Positions 1 to 7,594 of a stretch of 64,000 nucleotides of DNA are shown here, piece after piece; positions within the stretch are counted from its first letter, which is position 1; every line of letters starts with the position of its first letter. Under the pieces are notes generated by a model. It worked only from the letters and a program-made list of their open reading frames with translations, was not told the origin of the DNA and searched no databases. Source of the DNA: Prevotella sp. (lineage in GTDB: Bacteria; Bacteroidota; Bacteroidia; Bacteroidales; Bacteroidaceae). A program made the translations under genes and the position numbers. The DNA lies in contig JALEJI010000075.1 of the NCBI GenBank assembly GCA_022769825.1, forward strand, positions 26,607 through 90,606. The letters run 5' to 3'.

Positions 1-591
1 GGCAAAGTGTTCATACACGACGCGATAACAGGCGAGGAGACCTCGACACCTTATATGTACAAGGGCGCGCAACTGGAGTTCACCAAGACCATAACGCTGA
101 AAGATGGCGGAGAGGCACAGCTCAACGCCGGCGCCACTCCCGACGGATGGCGTCAAGGCTACAGGTCGATAAAGTTCTACCCCAACCCCAACGAGTTTGC
201 CGAGCACGACCGCTACCAGAGCAACGACGTGCCCATATTCCGCTACGCCGACATATTGCTCGAGAAGGCTGAGGCCATTCTCCGCGGAGCCAATGCCACC
301 AACGGCGACACGCCACAGAGCCTGCTCAACCAGATACGCGCCTATGTCAACGCGCCACTGCTCGACCATGCCCCGTCGCTGAAAGACATTCTCGATGAGC
401 GAGGCCGTGAGTTCTTCGACGAGAACTGGCGCCGCAACGACATGATACGCTTCGGAACCTTCGAGAGCGAGTACGGATTCCACAGAAAAGGATTCGCCAA
501 CGCCAACTTCGACAAGCAGCGCCGAGTGTTCCCCGTGCCAACGTCAGTGATGGAGGAGAACACCAACTGGAAACAAAACGCCGGATATTGA
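1..591 (+). CDS. SusD/RagB-family outer-membrane lipoprotein, C-terminal part
   Basis: The reading frame is open from the first base, so the gene starts upstream of the window and only about 196 C-terminal residues are seen. SusD-family proteins are surface lipoproteins that cap a SusC porin and bind glycans. The family's C-terminal signature is visible: FRYADILLEKAEAILR, then LLNQIRAYVN, then ILDERGREFFDENWRRNDMIRFG, and a short end VFPVPTSVMEENTNWKQNAGY. A SusC partner is expected upstream outside the window. The gene converges on the GH3 gene of the neighbouring locus and is followed by a strong terminator, so it belongs to a separate utilisation locus. Its substrate cannot be told from this fragment. 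Confidence 0.9.
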   Translation, partial: GKVFIHDAITGEETSTPYMYKGAQLEFTKTITLKDGGEAQLNAGATPDGWRQGYRSIKFYPNPNEFAEHDRYQSNDVPIFRYADILLEKAEAILRGANATNGDTPQSLLNQIRAYVNAPLLDHAPSLKDILDERGREFFDENWRRNDMIRFGTFESEYGFHRKGFANANFDKQRRVFPVPTSVMEENTNWKQNAGY

Positions 592-623
592 CAGAAAGCA
601 AATAACCCTTGCATATCCCACGA

Positions 624-677
624 CATTCCAACTCTTTCCGATTCAGTATACACCGGAAAGGTGTTGGAATGTTTTTT
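624..677 (+). terminator. Rho-independent terminator after the partial susD
   Basis: An inverted repeat pairs CATTCCAAC with GTTGGAATG and TTTCCG with CGGAAA around a short loop, and is followed directly by a run of six T on the plus strand. It lies 33 bases after the stop codon of the SusD gene. Confidence 0.8.
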
Positions 678-690
678 GAATATAAAAGAA

Positions 691-727
691 CAGGGCTGGA
701 TTTCACGCTATCGTGAATCCAGCCCTG
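691..727 (-). terminator. Terminator of the beta-glucan utilisation locus
   Basis: A nearly perfect stem (CAGGGCTGGA..TTCACG against CGTGAA..TCCAGCCCTG, one bulged T, three-base loop). Read on the minus strand it is followed by TTCTTTT, so it best serves transcripts arriving from the GH3 gene that ends at 861. With the plus-strand hairpin at 624-677 it separates two converging loci. Confidence 0.7.
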
Positions 728-774
728 TTTGGTTATCCGCGCTTTGCTAACACAAGGAACGCGAGCGACGCCGC

Positions 775-822
775 AAGGCAAGCTATCCATTTGATTTAAG
801 GCAAGCTATCCCATTTGATTTA
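775..822. repeat. Short tandem duplication (2 x about 24 bp)
   Basis: AAGGCAAGCTATCC-ATTTGATTTA is followed at once by the same sequence with one extra C. It lies between the GH3 stop codon and its terminator, so it sits in the 3' untranslated region. Confidence 0.8.
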
Positions 823-860
823 GGGATGACGCGTCGCGCTTCTTGGCGGTTAAGCTTCGT

Positions 861-3137
861 TCACTTGGTCAACGTGAGCTTAGCCGATTGCACGTTGGCA
901 CTGTTGGCGCCAATCATTATGTCGAAGTCGCCCGGCTCAAGCACCGTCTTGCCCTCATTGTCGTAATAGCTGAGTGTAGCGGCGTCGATGTCAAACGACA
1001 CCGTCTTGCTCTCACCCTTCGCAAGGTGAATGCGCTGGAAGCCCTTGAGCTCTTTCACCGGTCTTACGATGCTGGCGAAACGGTCACGGATGTAGAATTG
1101 CACGATTTCATCGCCATCGCGACTGCCCGTATTGGTGATGGTAGCGGTTGCCGTAACCTTGCCACCAGCCTTCATCGTCGACGAGGAAAGCGTCACCGGG
1201 GAGTAGCTGTAAGATGTGTAGCTCAAGCCATATCCGAAAGGATAAAGCGGGCCATGCGTCACGTCGGTGTAGTTGCTCTGAAACTTGCGGAACACCTTGC
1301 TGCCGTCCTCCACGGGGCGACCCGTGTTGAGGTGATTATAATAGAGAGGCTCCTGGCCGGTAGTGCGCGGGAAACTGTTTACCAACTTACCCGTCGGCAC
1401 CTTGTCGCCAAAGAGCACGTCGCAGATGGCGTCACCGGTCTCAGAACCAGCGAACCACACGTTCATGATAGCCGCCGCATTGTCGTTCTCCCACGAGAGC
1501 ACGGTGGGACGTCCGGCGAAGTTGAGCAGCACCACGGGCTTGCCCGTCCTCACGAGAGCCTTCAGCAAGCGAGCCTCAGCGTCGGGCATGGTAAGGTCGG
1601 AACGCGCTGAGCTCTCACCGCTCATATCCGCCAGTTCACCGAGGCAAGCCACGATGACATCGGCGTTTTTGGCCACTTTCAGTGCCTCTGCCAGCATTTG
1701 CTTGGCATCGCCGCGCGGTATGGGGCGACCAATGCCGACCGCCTCCTGACGCACGCTGTCGTCGTAGATATTTGAGCCTTGGGCGTAGGTCACCGTCGCC
1801 TTGTCGCCAAGATAGCGCTGCATGGCTTCCTTTACGGTGGCGTATTTCTCAGGCTTGTCGCCCGTCGACCAGCATCCTGGAAGGTTGTTGCGCGTGTCGG
1901 CGAGAGGGCCTATAAGGGCGATGGAACCTTGCTTTTTCAGTGGCAGGATGTCGTTGTCGTTCTTCAGCAACACGAACGTCTGCGCGGCTATGTCGCGCGC
2001 CGTTTGGCGATGCTGGGCAGTGTACAGTTCCTTCTTCTCGCGCTTGGGGTCGCAATAGCGATAAGGGTCATCGAATAGCCCGAGCTTGTATTTAGCCTCC
2101 AAGACACGTCTGACGGCCTGGTCAATCTGCGCCATCTTCACGGTGCCATTGTCAAGGCAAGCCTTCAACTGTACAAGGAAAGCCGAGGAGCACATGTCCA
2201 TGTCGGTTCCGGCGTTCATGGCTTGCGCCGTACTTTGCATCTGGTCGCCGAAGCCCCAGTTCGTCATTTCGTTGATGGAGCCGTAGTCGGTCACGAGGAA
2301 TCCATTGAAGCCCCACTGACCACGCAGCACGTCGGTTATGAGCCAGCGGTTGCCCGTGGCCGGCATGCCGTCGACGATGTTGAACGACGACATCACCGAG
2401 CCCACGCCAGCCTCGACCGCGGCCTTGTATGGCGGCAGATATTGATTGTACATGCGCAGGCGGCTCATGTCCACCGTGTTGTAGTCGCGTCCGGCCTCAG
2501 ACGCGCCGTAAAGGGCATAGTGCTTCAGGCACGCCATAAACTCATTCTTGGCATATCCCTGCCTCTCGCCTGAGCCTTGATAGCCACGTATGGCAGCCGC
2601 GGCCATCACCGATGAGAGATAAGGGTCCTCGCCGTAGCCCTCAGCCACGCGCCCCCAACGGGCATCGAGAGCCACGTCGACCATAGGGCTGTAGTTCCAG
2701 CAGATGCCGCTCGCCGTGGCCTCCTCAGCCGCCATGCGCGCGCCGTCCTCTATGGCTTGCGGATTCCACGAGCACGCCTGCGCCAATGGGAGGGGCAGCA
2801 CCGTCTCGTAGCCGTGAATCACGTCGAGACCGAAGATGAGGGGGATGTGCAGGCGGCTCTTCTTGACCGCCACCTCCTGCAACGCCCTGACCTTGGCGGT
2901 GCCTTTCGTGTTGAGCACCGCGCCAAGCATGCCTTTTTCCACCAGCTCCACCAGCGGCGAGTTGGTCTTGGCGCCCGTGGTAAGGTCGGTTCCTGGCATG
3001 AGGTTGAGCTGTCCTATCTTCTCCTCAACGGTCATCTTGGCCATCAAGTCGTCCACAAACTCGTTCATGGGCTTCTTTTGGGCATGAAGCGAGAGACAAG
3101 ACATGAGAATCGAAAAACACAATATTGTCTTCTTCAT
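861..3137 (-). CDS. bglX: Glycoside hydrolase family 3 beta-glucosidase (BglX-like)
   Basis: Exo-acting beta-glucosidase that should release glucose from the short beta-glucan oligosaccharides produced by the GH16 enzyme upstream. The 758-residue product opens with a signal peptide (MKKTILCFSILMSCLSLHAQ), so it is exported, probably to the periplasm. The GH3 barrel follows, with GLDVIHGY, KHYALYG and the nucleophile Asp near residue 284 in FLVTDYGSINE. The second domain carries the expected acid/base Glu in MSGESSARSDL, and a fibronectin-III-like C-terminus ends the protein. The ATG at 3137 was chosen over a longer frame because it starts a clean signal peptide. It is the last gene of the locus; the 250-base gap before it suggests it may also have its own promoter. 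Confidence 0.93.
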   Translation of the reverse strand: MKKTILCFSILMSCLSLHAQKKPMNEFVDDLMAKMTVEEKIGQLNLMPGTDLTTGAKTNSPLVELVEKGMLGAVLNTKGTAKVRALQEVAVKKSRLHIPLIFGLDVIHGYETVLPLPLAQACSWNPQAIEDGARMAAEEATASGICWNYSPMVDVALDARWGRVAEGYGEDPYLSSVMAAAAIRGYQGSGERQGYAKNEFMACLKHYALYGASEAGRDYNTVDMSRLRMYNQYLPPYKAAVEAGVGSVMSSFNIVDGMPATGNRWLITDVLRGQWGFNGFLVTDYGSINEMTNWGFGDQMQSTAQAMNAGTDMDMCSSAFLVQLKACLDNGTVKMAQIDQAVRRVLEAKYKLGLFDDPYRYCDPKREKKELYTAQHRQTARDIAAQTFVLLKNDNDILPLKKQGSIALIGPLADTRNNLPGCWSTGDKPEKYATVKEAMQRYLGDKATVTYAQGSNIYDDSVRQEAVGIGRPIPRGDAKQMLAEALKVAKNADVIVACLGELADMSGESSARSDLTMPDAEARLLKALVRTGKPVVLLNFAGRPTVLSWENDNAAAIMNVWFAGSETGDAICDVLFGDKVPTGKLVNSFPRTTGQEPLYYNHLNTGRPVEDGSKVFRKFQSNYTDVTHGPLYPFGYGLSYTSYSYSPVTLSSSTMKAGGKVTATATITNTGSRDGDEIVQFYIRDRFASIVRPVKELKGFQRIHLAKGESKTVSFDIDAATLSYYDNEGKTVLEPGDFDIMIGANSANVQSAKLTLTK

Positions 3138-3243
3138 AAATATTATAACATTAAAAGTTAGTTGCAATTCGGAGCGTAGGCTTTAGTGGTTACCATTCGG
3201 GGGCGCGGACGGGCACCATGAGTATATAGTGCACCATCACACG

Positions 3244-3251
3244 CAAAATTA
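3244..3251 (-). promoter_or_regulatory. Possible -7 element for the GH3 gene
   Basis: TAATTTTG on the minus strand fits the Bacteroidota -7 pattern TAnnTTTG, 107 bases upstream of the GH3 start in the only long gap of the locus. No convincing -33 TTG was found at the right distance, so this is tentative. Confidence 0.35.
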
Positions 3252-3387
3252 AGAATAATTTTCAAGCATTTCTTCTGATGCTTAAAAAAACATAACGGCC
3301 ACACGTCCGTCCCCGCAAGTCGCGACCATTGGGGCGGTGTCGACGACACGCCATGTCACCCACGCCACGCCAACGAATAGGCAGCGT

Positions 3388-4488
3388 TTATTGTTTTTGG
3401 AACACCCTGACGTAATCTACCTTCATCGTGGCAGGCAGCGCGGTCTCGTCCACGCCTTTCTGTCCGCCCCAGCTTCCGCCCCACGCGAGATTGAGGATTA
3501 CATAGAAAGGCGCGTTGAACGGCCAATAGGTCTTCGTCTTGTTGTCGGGCGTGTAAGTGAAGTATTTCTCGCCGTCGATATAGTAGGCCATGTAATCCTC
3601 GGTCCACTCGCAGGCATAGGTATGCCATCCGCCCTCGGCGTTGGCGAGATATTTCTCCTTGTGCTCTTTCGCCGTTCCGCCGTTGTTGTAGCCATTGCAG
3701 TGGATTGTCGACGACACGTAGTTGGGATTATAGCCCACTTCCTCCATGATGTCGTTTTCGCCGTCTTCCGGCCACTTGTTGAAGTTGACAGGCATCATCC
3801 AGAACGCGGGCCAAGTGCCCCTGCCCTTCGGCAGCATGATGCGCGCCTCTATCCAACCGTATTTCCAGCCCGTGTTGCGGCAGGCGTATATTCTGCCCGA
3901 GCAGACGCGCCCGGCGTCGTTCTTATAGCACGTGATGCTCAACTCGCCATCCGACAGGCTCGTGACCTTTCCGTCGTTCACGTAATATTGCAGCTCGTTG
4001 TTCACCCATCCGGCGTTTTGTATCTCATGTGTCCAGTCAGAGCCCAACGTCTTTCCGTCGAACTCGTCGTGCCACACGAGCTTGTATCCATCCGGGGCCT
4101 TGATGTCGCCGCCCGACGGGTCAACCGCCGGCGACGCCTTCTGCACTACCGGTATGGAGACCGCCTGTACGCCCGACACTATCTTCACGTTTCCGGCGCG
4201 CGCGTCCTTGGCGTTGTTGGCCTCCACGGTCACGCTCACAGACCCGCTCTTCGATGTCGTCCCGGTTGAGTTCACCTTTATCCAATTGTCCTCCGAATAG
4301 GCGCGCCATTCCTTCGGGGCGTCGGCCACGGCTATCGAGAACGTTCCGCCCCCCGCCTCGCAGTCTATGCTTGAAGGTGAGGCCGTGAGGGCAGACGTGG
4401 CCACGTTGTTGTCGCCGCCACCATTGCCACCGCAAGCCGTGAGCGAGAGGAACAAGAAGAACAACAGGAGCAAATTGCTTGTTTTCAT
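3388..4488 (-). CDS. Surface GH16 endo-beta-glucanase (laminarinase-like) lipoprotein with BACON domain
   Basis: Predicted endo-acting beta-1,3- or mixed-linkage-glucanase that cuts polysaccharide at the cell surface. The 366-residue protein has a lipoprotein signal with lipobox Cys at residue 19 (LSLTACGG). A BACON domain follows at about 35-118 (WRAYSEDNWIKV...IPVVQKA), then a GH16 domain from about 135 to the end. The catalytic signature E-x-D-x-x-E is intact in GENDIMEEVGY (E244, D246, E249), and WIEARIMLPKGRGTWPAFWMM and FYVILNLAWGGSWGG are typical of laminarinase-type GH16. The ATG at 4488 is preferred to a TTG six bases upstream. Exact linkage specificity is inferred from family and context. 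Confidence 0.92.
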   Translation of the reverse strand: MKTSNLLLLFFLFLSLTACGGNGGGDNNVATSALTASPSSIDCEAGGGTFSIAVADAPKEWRAYSEDNWIKVNSTGTTSKSGSVSVTVEANNAKDARAGNVKIVSGVQAVSIPVVQKASPAVDPSGGDIKAPDGYKLVWHDEFDGKTLGSDWTHEIQNAGWVNNELQYYVNDGKVTSLSDGELSITCYKNDAGRVCSGRIYACRNTGWKYGWIEARIMLPKGRGTWPAFWMMPVNFNKWPEDGENDIMEEVGYNPNYVSSTIHCNGYNNGGTAKEHKEKYLANAEGGWHTYACEWTEDYMAYYIDGEKYFTYTPDNKTKTYWPFNAPFYVILNLAWGGSWGGQKGVDETALPATMKVDYVRVFQKQ

Positions 4489-4518
4489 TGCCAAGATTTA
4501 TCTATTGGATATACAAAA

Positions 4519-4552
4519 GGGCATGCCACGCCTTTCGTCGCATGGCACGCCC
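4519..4552 (-). other. Intercistronic hairpin between glycan-binding protein and GH16 genes
   Basis: GGGCATGCCA pairs with TGGCACGCCC (one G-T pair) around a 14-base loop in the 81-base gap upstream of GH16. On the minus strand the stem is followed by a short T-rich stretch, CCTTTTGTAT. It could act as a partial terminator or as an mRNA-stabilising 3' end that makes the SusC/SusD/binding-protein genes more abundant than the enzymes. Confidence 0.5.
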
Positions 4553-4569
4553 TGTTTATAGCATGGTTT

Positions 4570-5970
4570 TTATTTAGCTGACTTCTGAATGGTGATGTCG
4601 CTTATGGTGACCACTGTCCCTGCAGGCGCGCCACCGAAGTCGAGCACCACGTTCACCGACGATGCATCAGCCGTGAGAGCCTTAGCCGGCACCTTTATCT
4701 CGGTGTCGGTGTCAGCGGCAATGTCGTGACGGCCATCGGTGAAGAACACCTTGTCGTTGTCCACGCTCACCACCTTGAAGGTCATTTGCGGTATGTCGGT
4801 GGTGGAATGCACCTTTATGCGCATGTCGTAGTTTTCTCCGGCCACAACTGGCAAGAGCTTGCCGAGGGTCTCGGTGTGGAATATCACCTGGGCCTGCCAT
4901 TGCAGGCTGCTCTCGTCGGGCAGTGTCACCTGGTACTTGCCGCCGCCGAGCGCCTTGAAGCCTATCGGGTCGGGGTTGGCCGCCCAGCTGTCGCCATTGA
5001 CATAATAGAAGGTCATCATCGACTCGTCGAAGTTGTCGTCTATTTGCTTCCATATGTTGTTTGGCGAGTCATAGGTATAGACCGTCGGGTCTTCCACCAC
5101 CTCGGGCAGCTTGGTGCCGTCGTCGTTGGCATGGTCTTTCAAGACGATGCTCTCCACGTTGATGGTCGTGTTGTCGGCGTTACCGCCAAAGTCGAACACT
5201 ATCTTTACCTGCGAGGCGTTGATGCCCTTCACGTTGCTCTTCCAGAAGCAGACAGGCTCGCCGGCTTTCAGCGTGGCCTTTTCCATGAAGAGGAAGTTGT
5301 TGTCGTCCGCCGCGTCGGTCACCTTGATGGTCACACCGTTGTGGTCGGTGTTGGAGGTGAGTATGACGGAGAAGTCGTAGTTCTTGTCGGCCGAGAGCGA
5401 GATGTTGGATGGCAAGTGCATCTGTCCCTGCCATTGTTCGGTGGTGGCAGTGGGCAGTGAGATGCCCTCATAGTCGTAGCCGTCCATGCTGTACGACGGG
5501 TCGGGTATCTGGCTCCATCCCGGTGCGTAATAGAACATGCTTGGCTTGTGGGCCGAGGCGTCCTCGCTCCGCCAGAGGTTGAAGTCGCTGTCCACGACGA
5601 ATCCGCCAAATCCGTTCATCTTGGTCTTGTTGACATGGAACGTCTGCGTCAGGCTTCCGTCGGATATGCCGTTGCGGTTTTTCACCTTGCACTCCACGGT
5701 GTAGTCGCCAGCCTTGCGATAGTAGGCCGAGTCCTTGTAGGCCGACGAATAGCGCGAGCCATTGATGATCCACACTGGCGTGACGCCTTTTACCGACTGG
5801 TCGAAATCGAAATGGGCCTGGTTGGTGTTCTGGTCTACCGTCACCTTGAAGGCGTCGGCGTAATCGCCCACCTGCGGCAGGCCGTTGGGGTCGGCGCCAC
5901 TGTACTCCTCTGGCGAGCAAGCCGCGAGAGCCAAGGCCGCGAGACATGTAACGAATATCTTTGTTTTCAT
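4570..5970 (-). CDS. Surface glycan-binding lipoprotein with two tandem carbohydrate-binding-like modules
   Basis: Sits directly after SusD, where SusE/SGBP proteins lie in such loci, and should bind the glucan at the surface and feed the SusC/SusD transporter. The 466-residue product has a lipobox (ALALAACS, Cys near 18) and a PKD-like segment (about 35-115). Two homologous modules follow at about 120-285 and 295-465. Each has a PDP segment, a QWQxQ strand, a NYD(F/M) strand and a closing segment ending in DFGG (VKIVFDFGGNADNTTINVESI; VNVVLDFGGAPAGTVVTISDI). This layout resembles beta-sandwich carbohydrate-binding modules; the family name is not certain. It lies 40 bases from SusD and is probably cotranscribed with it. 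Confidence 0.8.
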   Translation of the reverse strand: MKTKIFVTCLAALALAACSPEEYSGADPNGLPQVGDYADAFKVTVDQNTNQAHFDFDQSVKGVTPVWIINGSRYSSAYKDSAYYRKAGDYTVECKVKNRNGISDGSLTQTFHVNKTKMNGFGGFVVDSDFNLWRSEDASAHKPSMFYYAPGWSQIPDPSYSMDGYDYEGISLPTATTEQWQGQMHLPSNISLSADKNYDFSVILTSNTDHNGVTIKVTDAADDNNFLFMEKATLKAGEPVCFWKSNVKGINASQVKIVFDFGGNADNTTINVESIVLKDHANDDGTKLPEVVEDPTVYTYDSPNNIWKQIDDNFDESMMTFYYVNGDSWAANPDPIGFKALGGGKYQVTLPDESSLQWQAQVIFHTETLGKLLPVVAGENYDMRIKVHSTTDIPQMTFKVVSVDNDKVFFTDGRHDIAADTDTEIKVPAKALTADASSVNVVLDFGGAPAGTVVTISDITIQKSAK

Positions 5971-6010
5971 GATATATTATTCTTTTATTATCCTTTATTC
6001 CCTTTTATGA

Positions 6011-7561
6011 CTAATAGTCGTTCTGTTGAAGATTTGGATCAGCAGACAGTTCCCCTTGCGGTATTGGAAGATACTTCTTGCTCTCTGTCCATGATGCCGT
6101 GCGGTTGCCTTCCTCGTCGGGGACGAGAGTCGTGGCGGCCTTGCCCGTGCGCACGAGGTCCCAATAGCGTTTTCCCTCGCCCAGGAACTCCAAGTGGCGC
6201 TCGTTGACGATGGCGTCGATGCTGACAGCCGTCAGGTCGGCGATGCCGGCGCGCTCACGCAGCATGTTGACATACCTCAAGGCCGTGGCGTTGTCGCCAT
6301 TGGTGCGCAGCAGCAGCTCGGCGGCGTTGAGCAACGTCTCTGCATAGCGATACACTCGCAGATTGTTGTTGAAGTTGAGGTCGGCGTCCCATCCAGCGTC
6401 TTTCACGTTGTCTACCAATGGCAAGTACTTACCCTGGAAGAGGCCGGTGTTCATGTGTCCCGGCGTGTAGGTGACGCCATTCTCAAGGGCCACCTTGTCG
6501 GCGTCGAAGATGGAGACGTCGCGACGGACGTCCTGGCCAGAGTACATGTCGTAGATGGCATGGCGCACGGGACCGAAGCCCCAGCCATTGTCAACGCCAG
6601 CCACGCCCGACGTCCAGCCGCGAGGGCCAAGCAGGCGGGGCAGCACCGTGCCGCCCACGGCGAGAGGCGAGCTCCATCCACGCTGGTGGTTGTTGTCGTC
6701 GTAGTTGATTTCGTAGATGCTCTCCGAGCACCACTCCCCGCCCTCTGTCCAAAGGGCCTTGAAGTTGGGGTTGAGGGCGTACTGCCCGCTCTGGATAATC
6801 TCGTTCATGTAGGCCAACGCCTTGGCGTAGCGGCTCTCATCGTTTTGGTACATCACGAGCTCAGCGTAGAGCATGTAGGCGAAAGCCTTGGTCACGCGTC
6901 CCTCGTTGCCAGAAGAGGCTTTCATCGGCAGCACTGAGCCGTATTTGTCGAGCGCGTCCTCAAGGTCGGTTATGATGTTGGTGTACACCTCGTCGGCCTT
7001 GAGCTGCGGGGCCTTGTAGTCGCCGCTGAGGTTCTCGGTGAAGTAAGGTATGTTGCCCCAGAACTTCCACAGAATCATGTAGTAGTAGTCGCGCAGCACA
7101 CGCGCCTGTGCCGTGTAGGAGTCGGCATTCGCCTGCGTGAGGTTGTTGCCTTGCGTGGCGAGGGCCTTGCCCACGTAGCTGATGAGGTCGTTGCAACGCT
7201 TCACGCCGCTGTACTCGTCGGTCCACAACGACGGCAACGTGTTCTCCGACGTGGCCTTGAAGTTGAAAATCAGCTGCCAGTTCAAGTTGTCGCTCGCGCT
7301 GCCGCCGCCAGGATAGCAGTCGTCGCTCATGATGTCGCTGCAAAGGTTTATCGGCGCGTAGGCGCCGTTGCCCCAGTCGGCCCAGTGGAGAGGGTCGTAA
7401 GAAGCCGTCAAGGCCTCCTGTATATGCTCATCGGTGGTATAGTATTCTTTGACATCGTCGGAAGTAGGCGACTTCACATCAAGGAAGCCCTCGCCACATC
7501 CCGTCAGCCCGACAGTGGCCAAGCTCATGATGCCAAGAATGAATATGTTTGATTTCTTCAT
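6011..7561 (-). CDS. SusD/RagB-family glycan-binding outer-membrane lipoprotein
   Basis: Partner of the SusC porin encoded 33 bases upstream; together they import beta-glucan oligosaccharides across the outer membrane in a TonB-dependent way. The 516-residue protein has a lipobox (TVGLTGCGEGFLD, Cys about 22) and SusD helical motifs: RCNDLISYVGKAL, ARVLRDYYYMILWKFWGNIPYF, RVTKAFAYMLYAELVMYQ, and the C-terminal LRVYRYAETLLNAAELLLR ... LEFLGEGKRYWDLVRTGKAA. Length and motif order are normal for the family. The family is clear; the glucan specificity is inferred from the GH16 and GH3 genes in the same run. Confidence 0.95.
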   Translation of the reverse strand: MKKSNIFILGIMSLATVGLTGCGEGFLDVKSPTSDDVKEYYTTDEHIQEALTASYDPLHWADWGNGAYAPINLCSDIMSDDCYPGGGSASDNLNWQLIFNFKATSENTLPSLWTDEYSGVKRCNDLISYVGKALATQGNNLTQANADSYTAQARVLRDYYYMILWKFWGNIPYFTENLSGDYKAPQLKADEVYTNIITDLEDALDKYGSVLPMKASSGNEGRVTKAFAYMLYAELVMYQNDESRYAKALAYMNEIIQSGQYALNPNFKALWTEGGEWCSESIYEINYDDNNHQRGWSSPLAVGGTVLPRLLGPRGWTSGVAGVDNGWGFGPVRHAIYDMYSGQDVRRDVSIFDADKVALENGVTYTPGHMNTGLFQGKYLPLVDNVKDAGWDADLNFNNNLRVYRYAETLLNAAELLLRTNGDNATALRYVNMLRERAGIADLTAVSIDAIVNERHLEFLGEGKRYWDLVRTGKAATTLVPDEEGNRTASWTESKKYLPIPQGELSADPNLQQNDY

Positions 7562-7594
7562 GATGTTTTTATGATTATGTTAGGAAGTGAGAAG

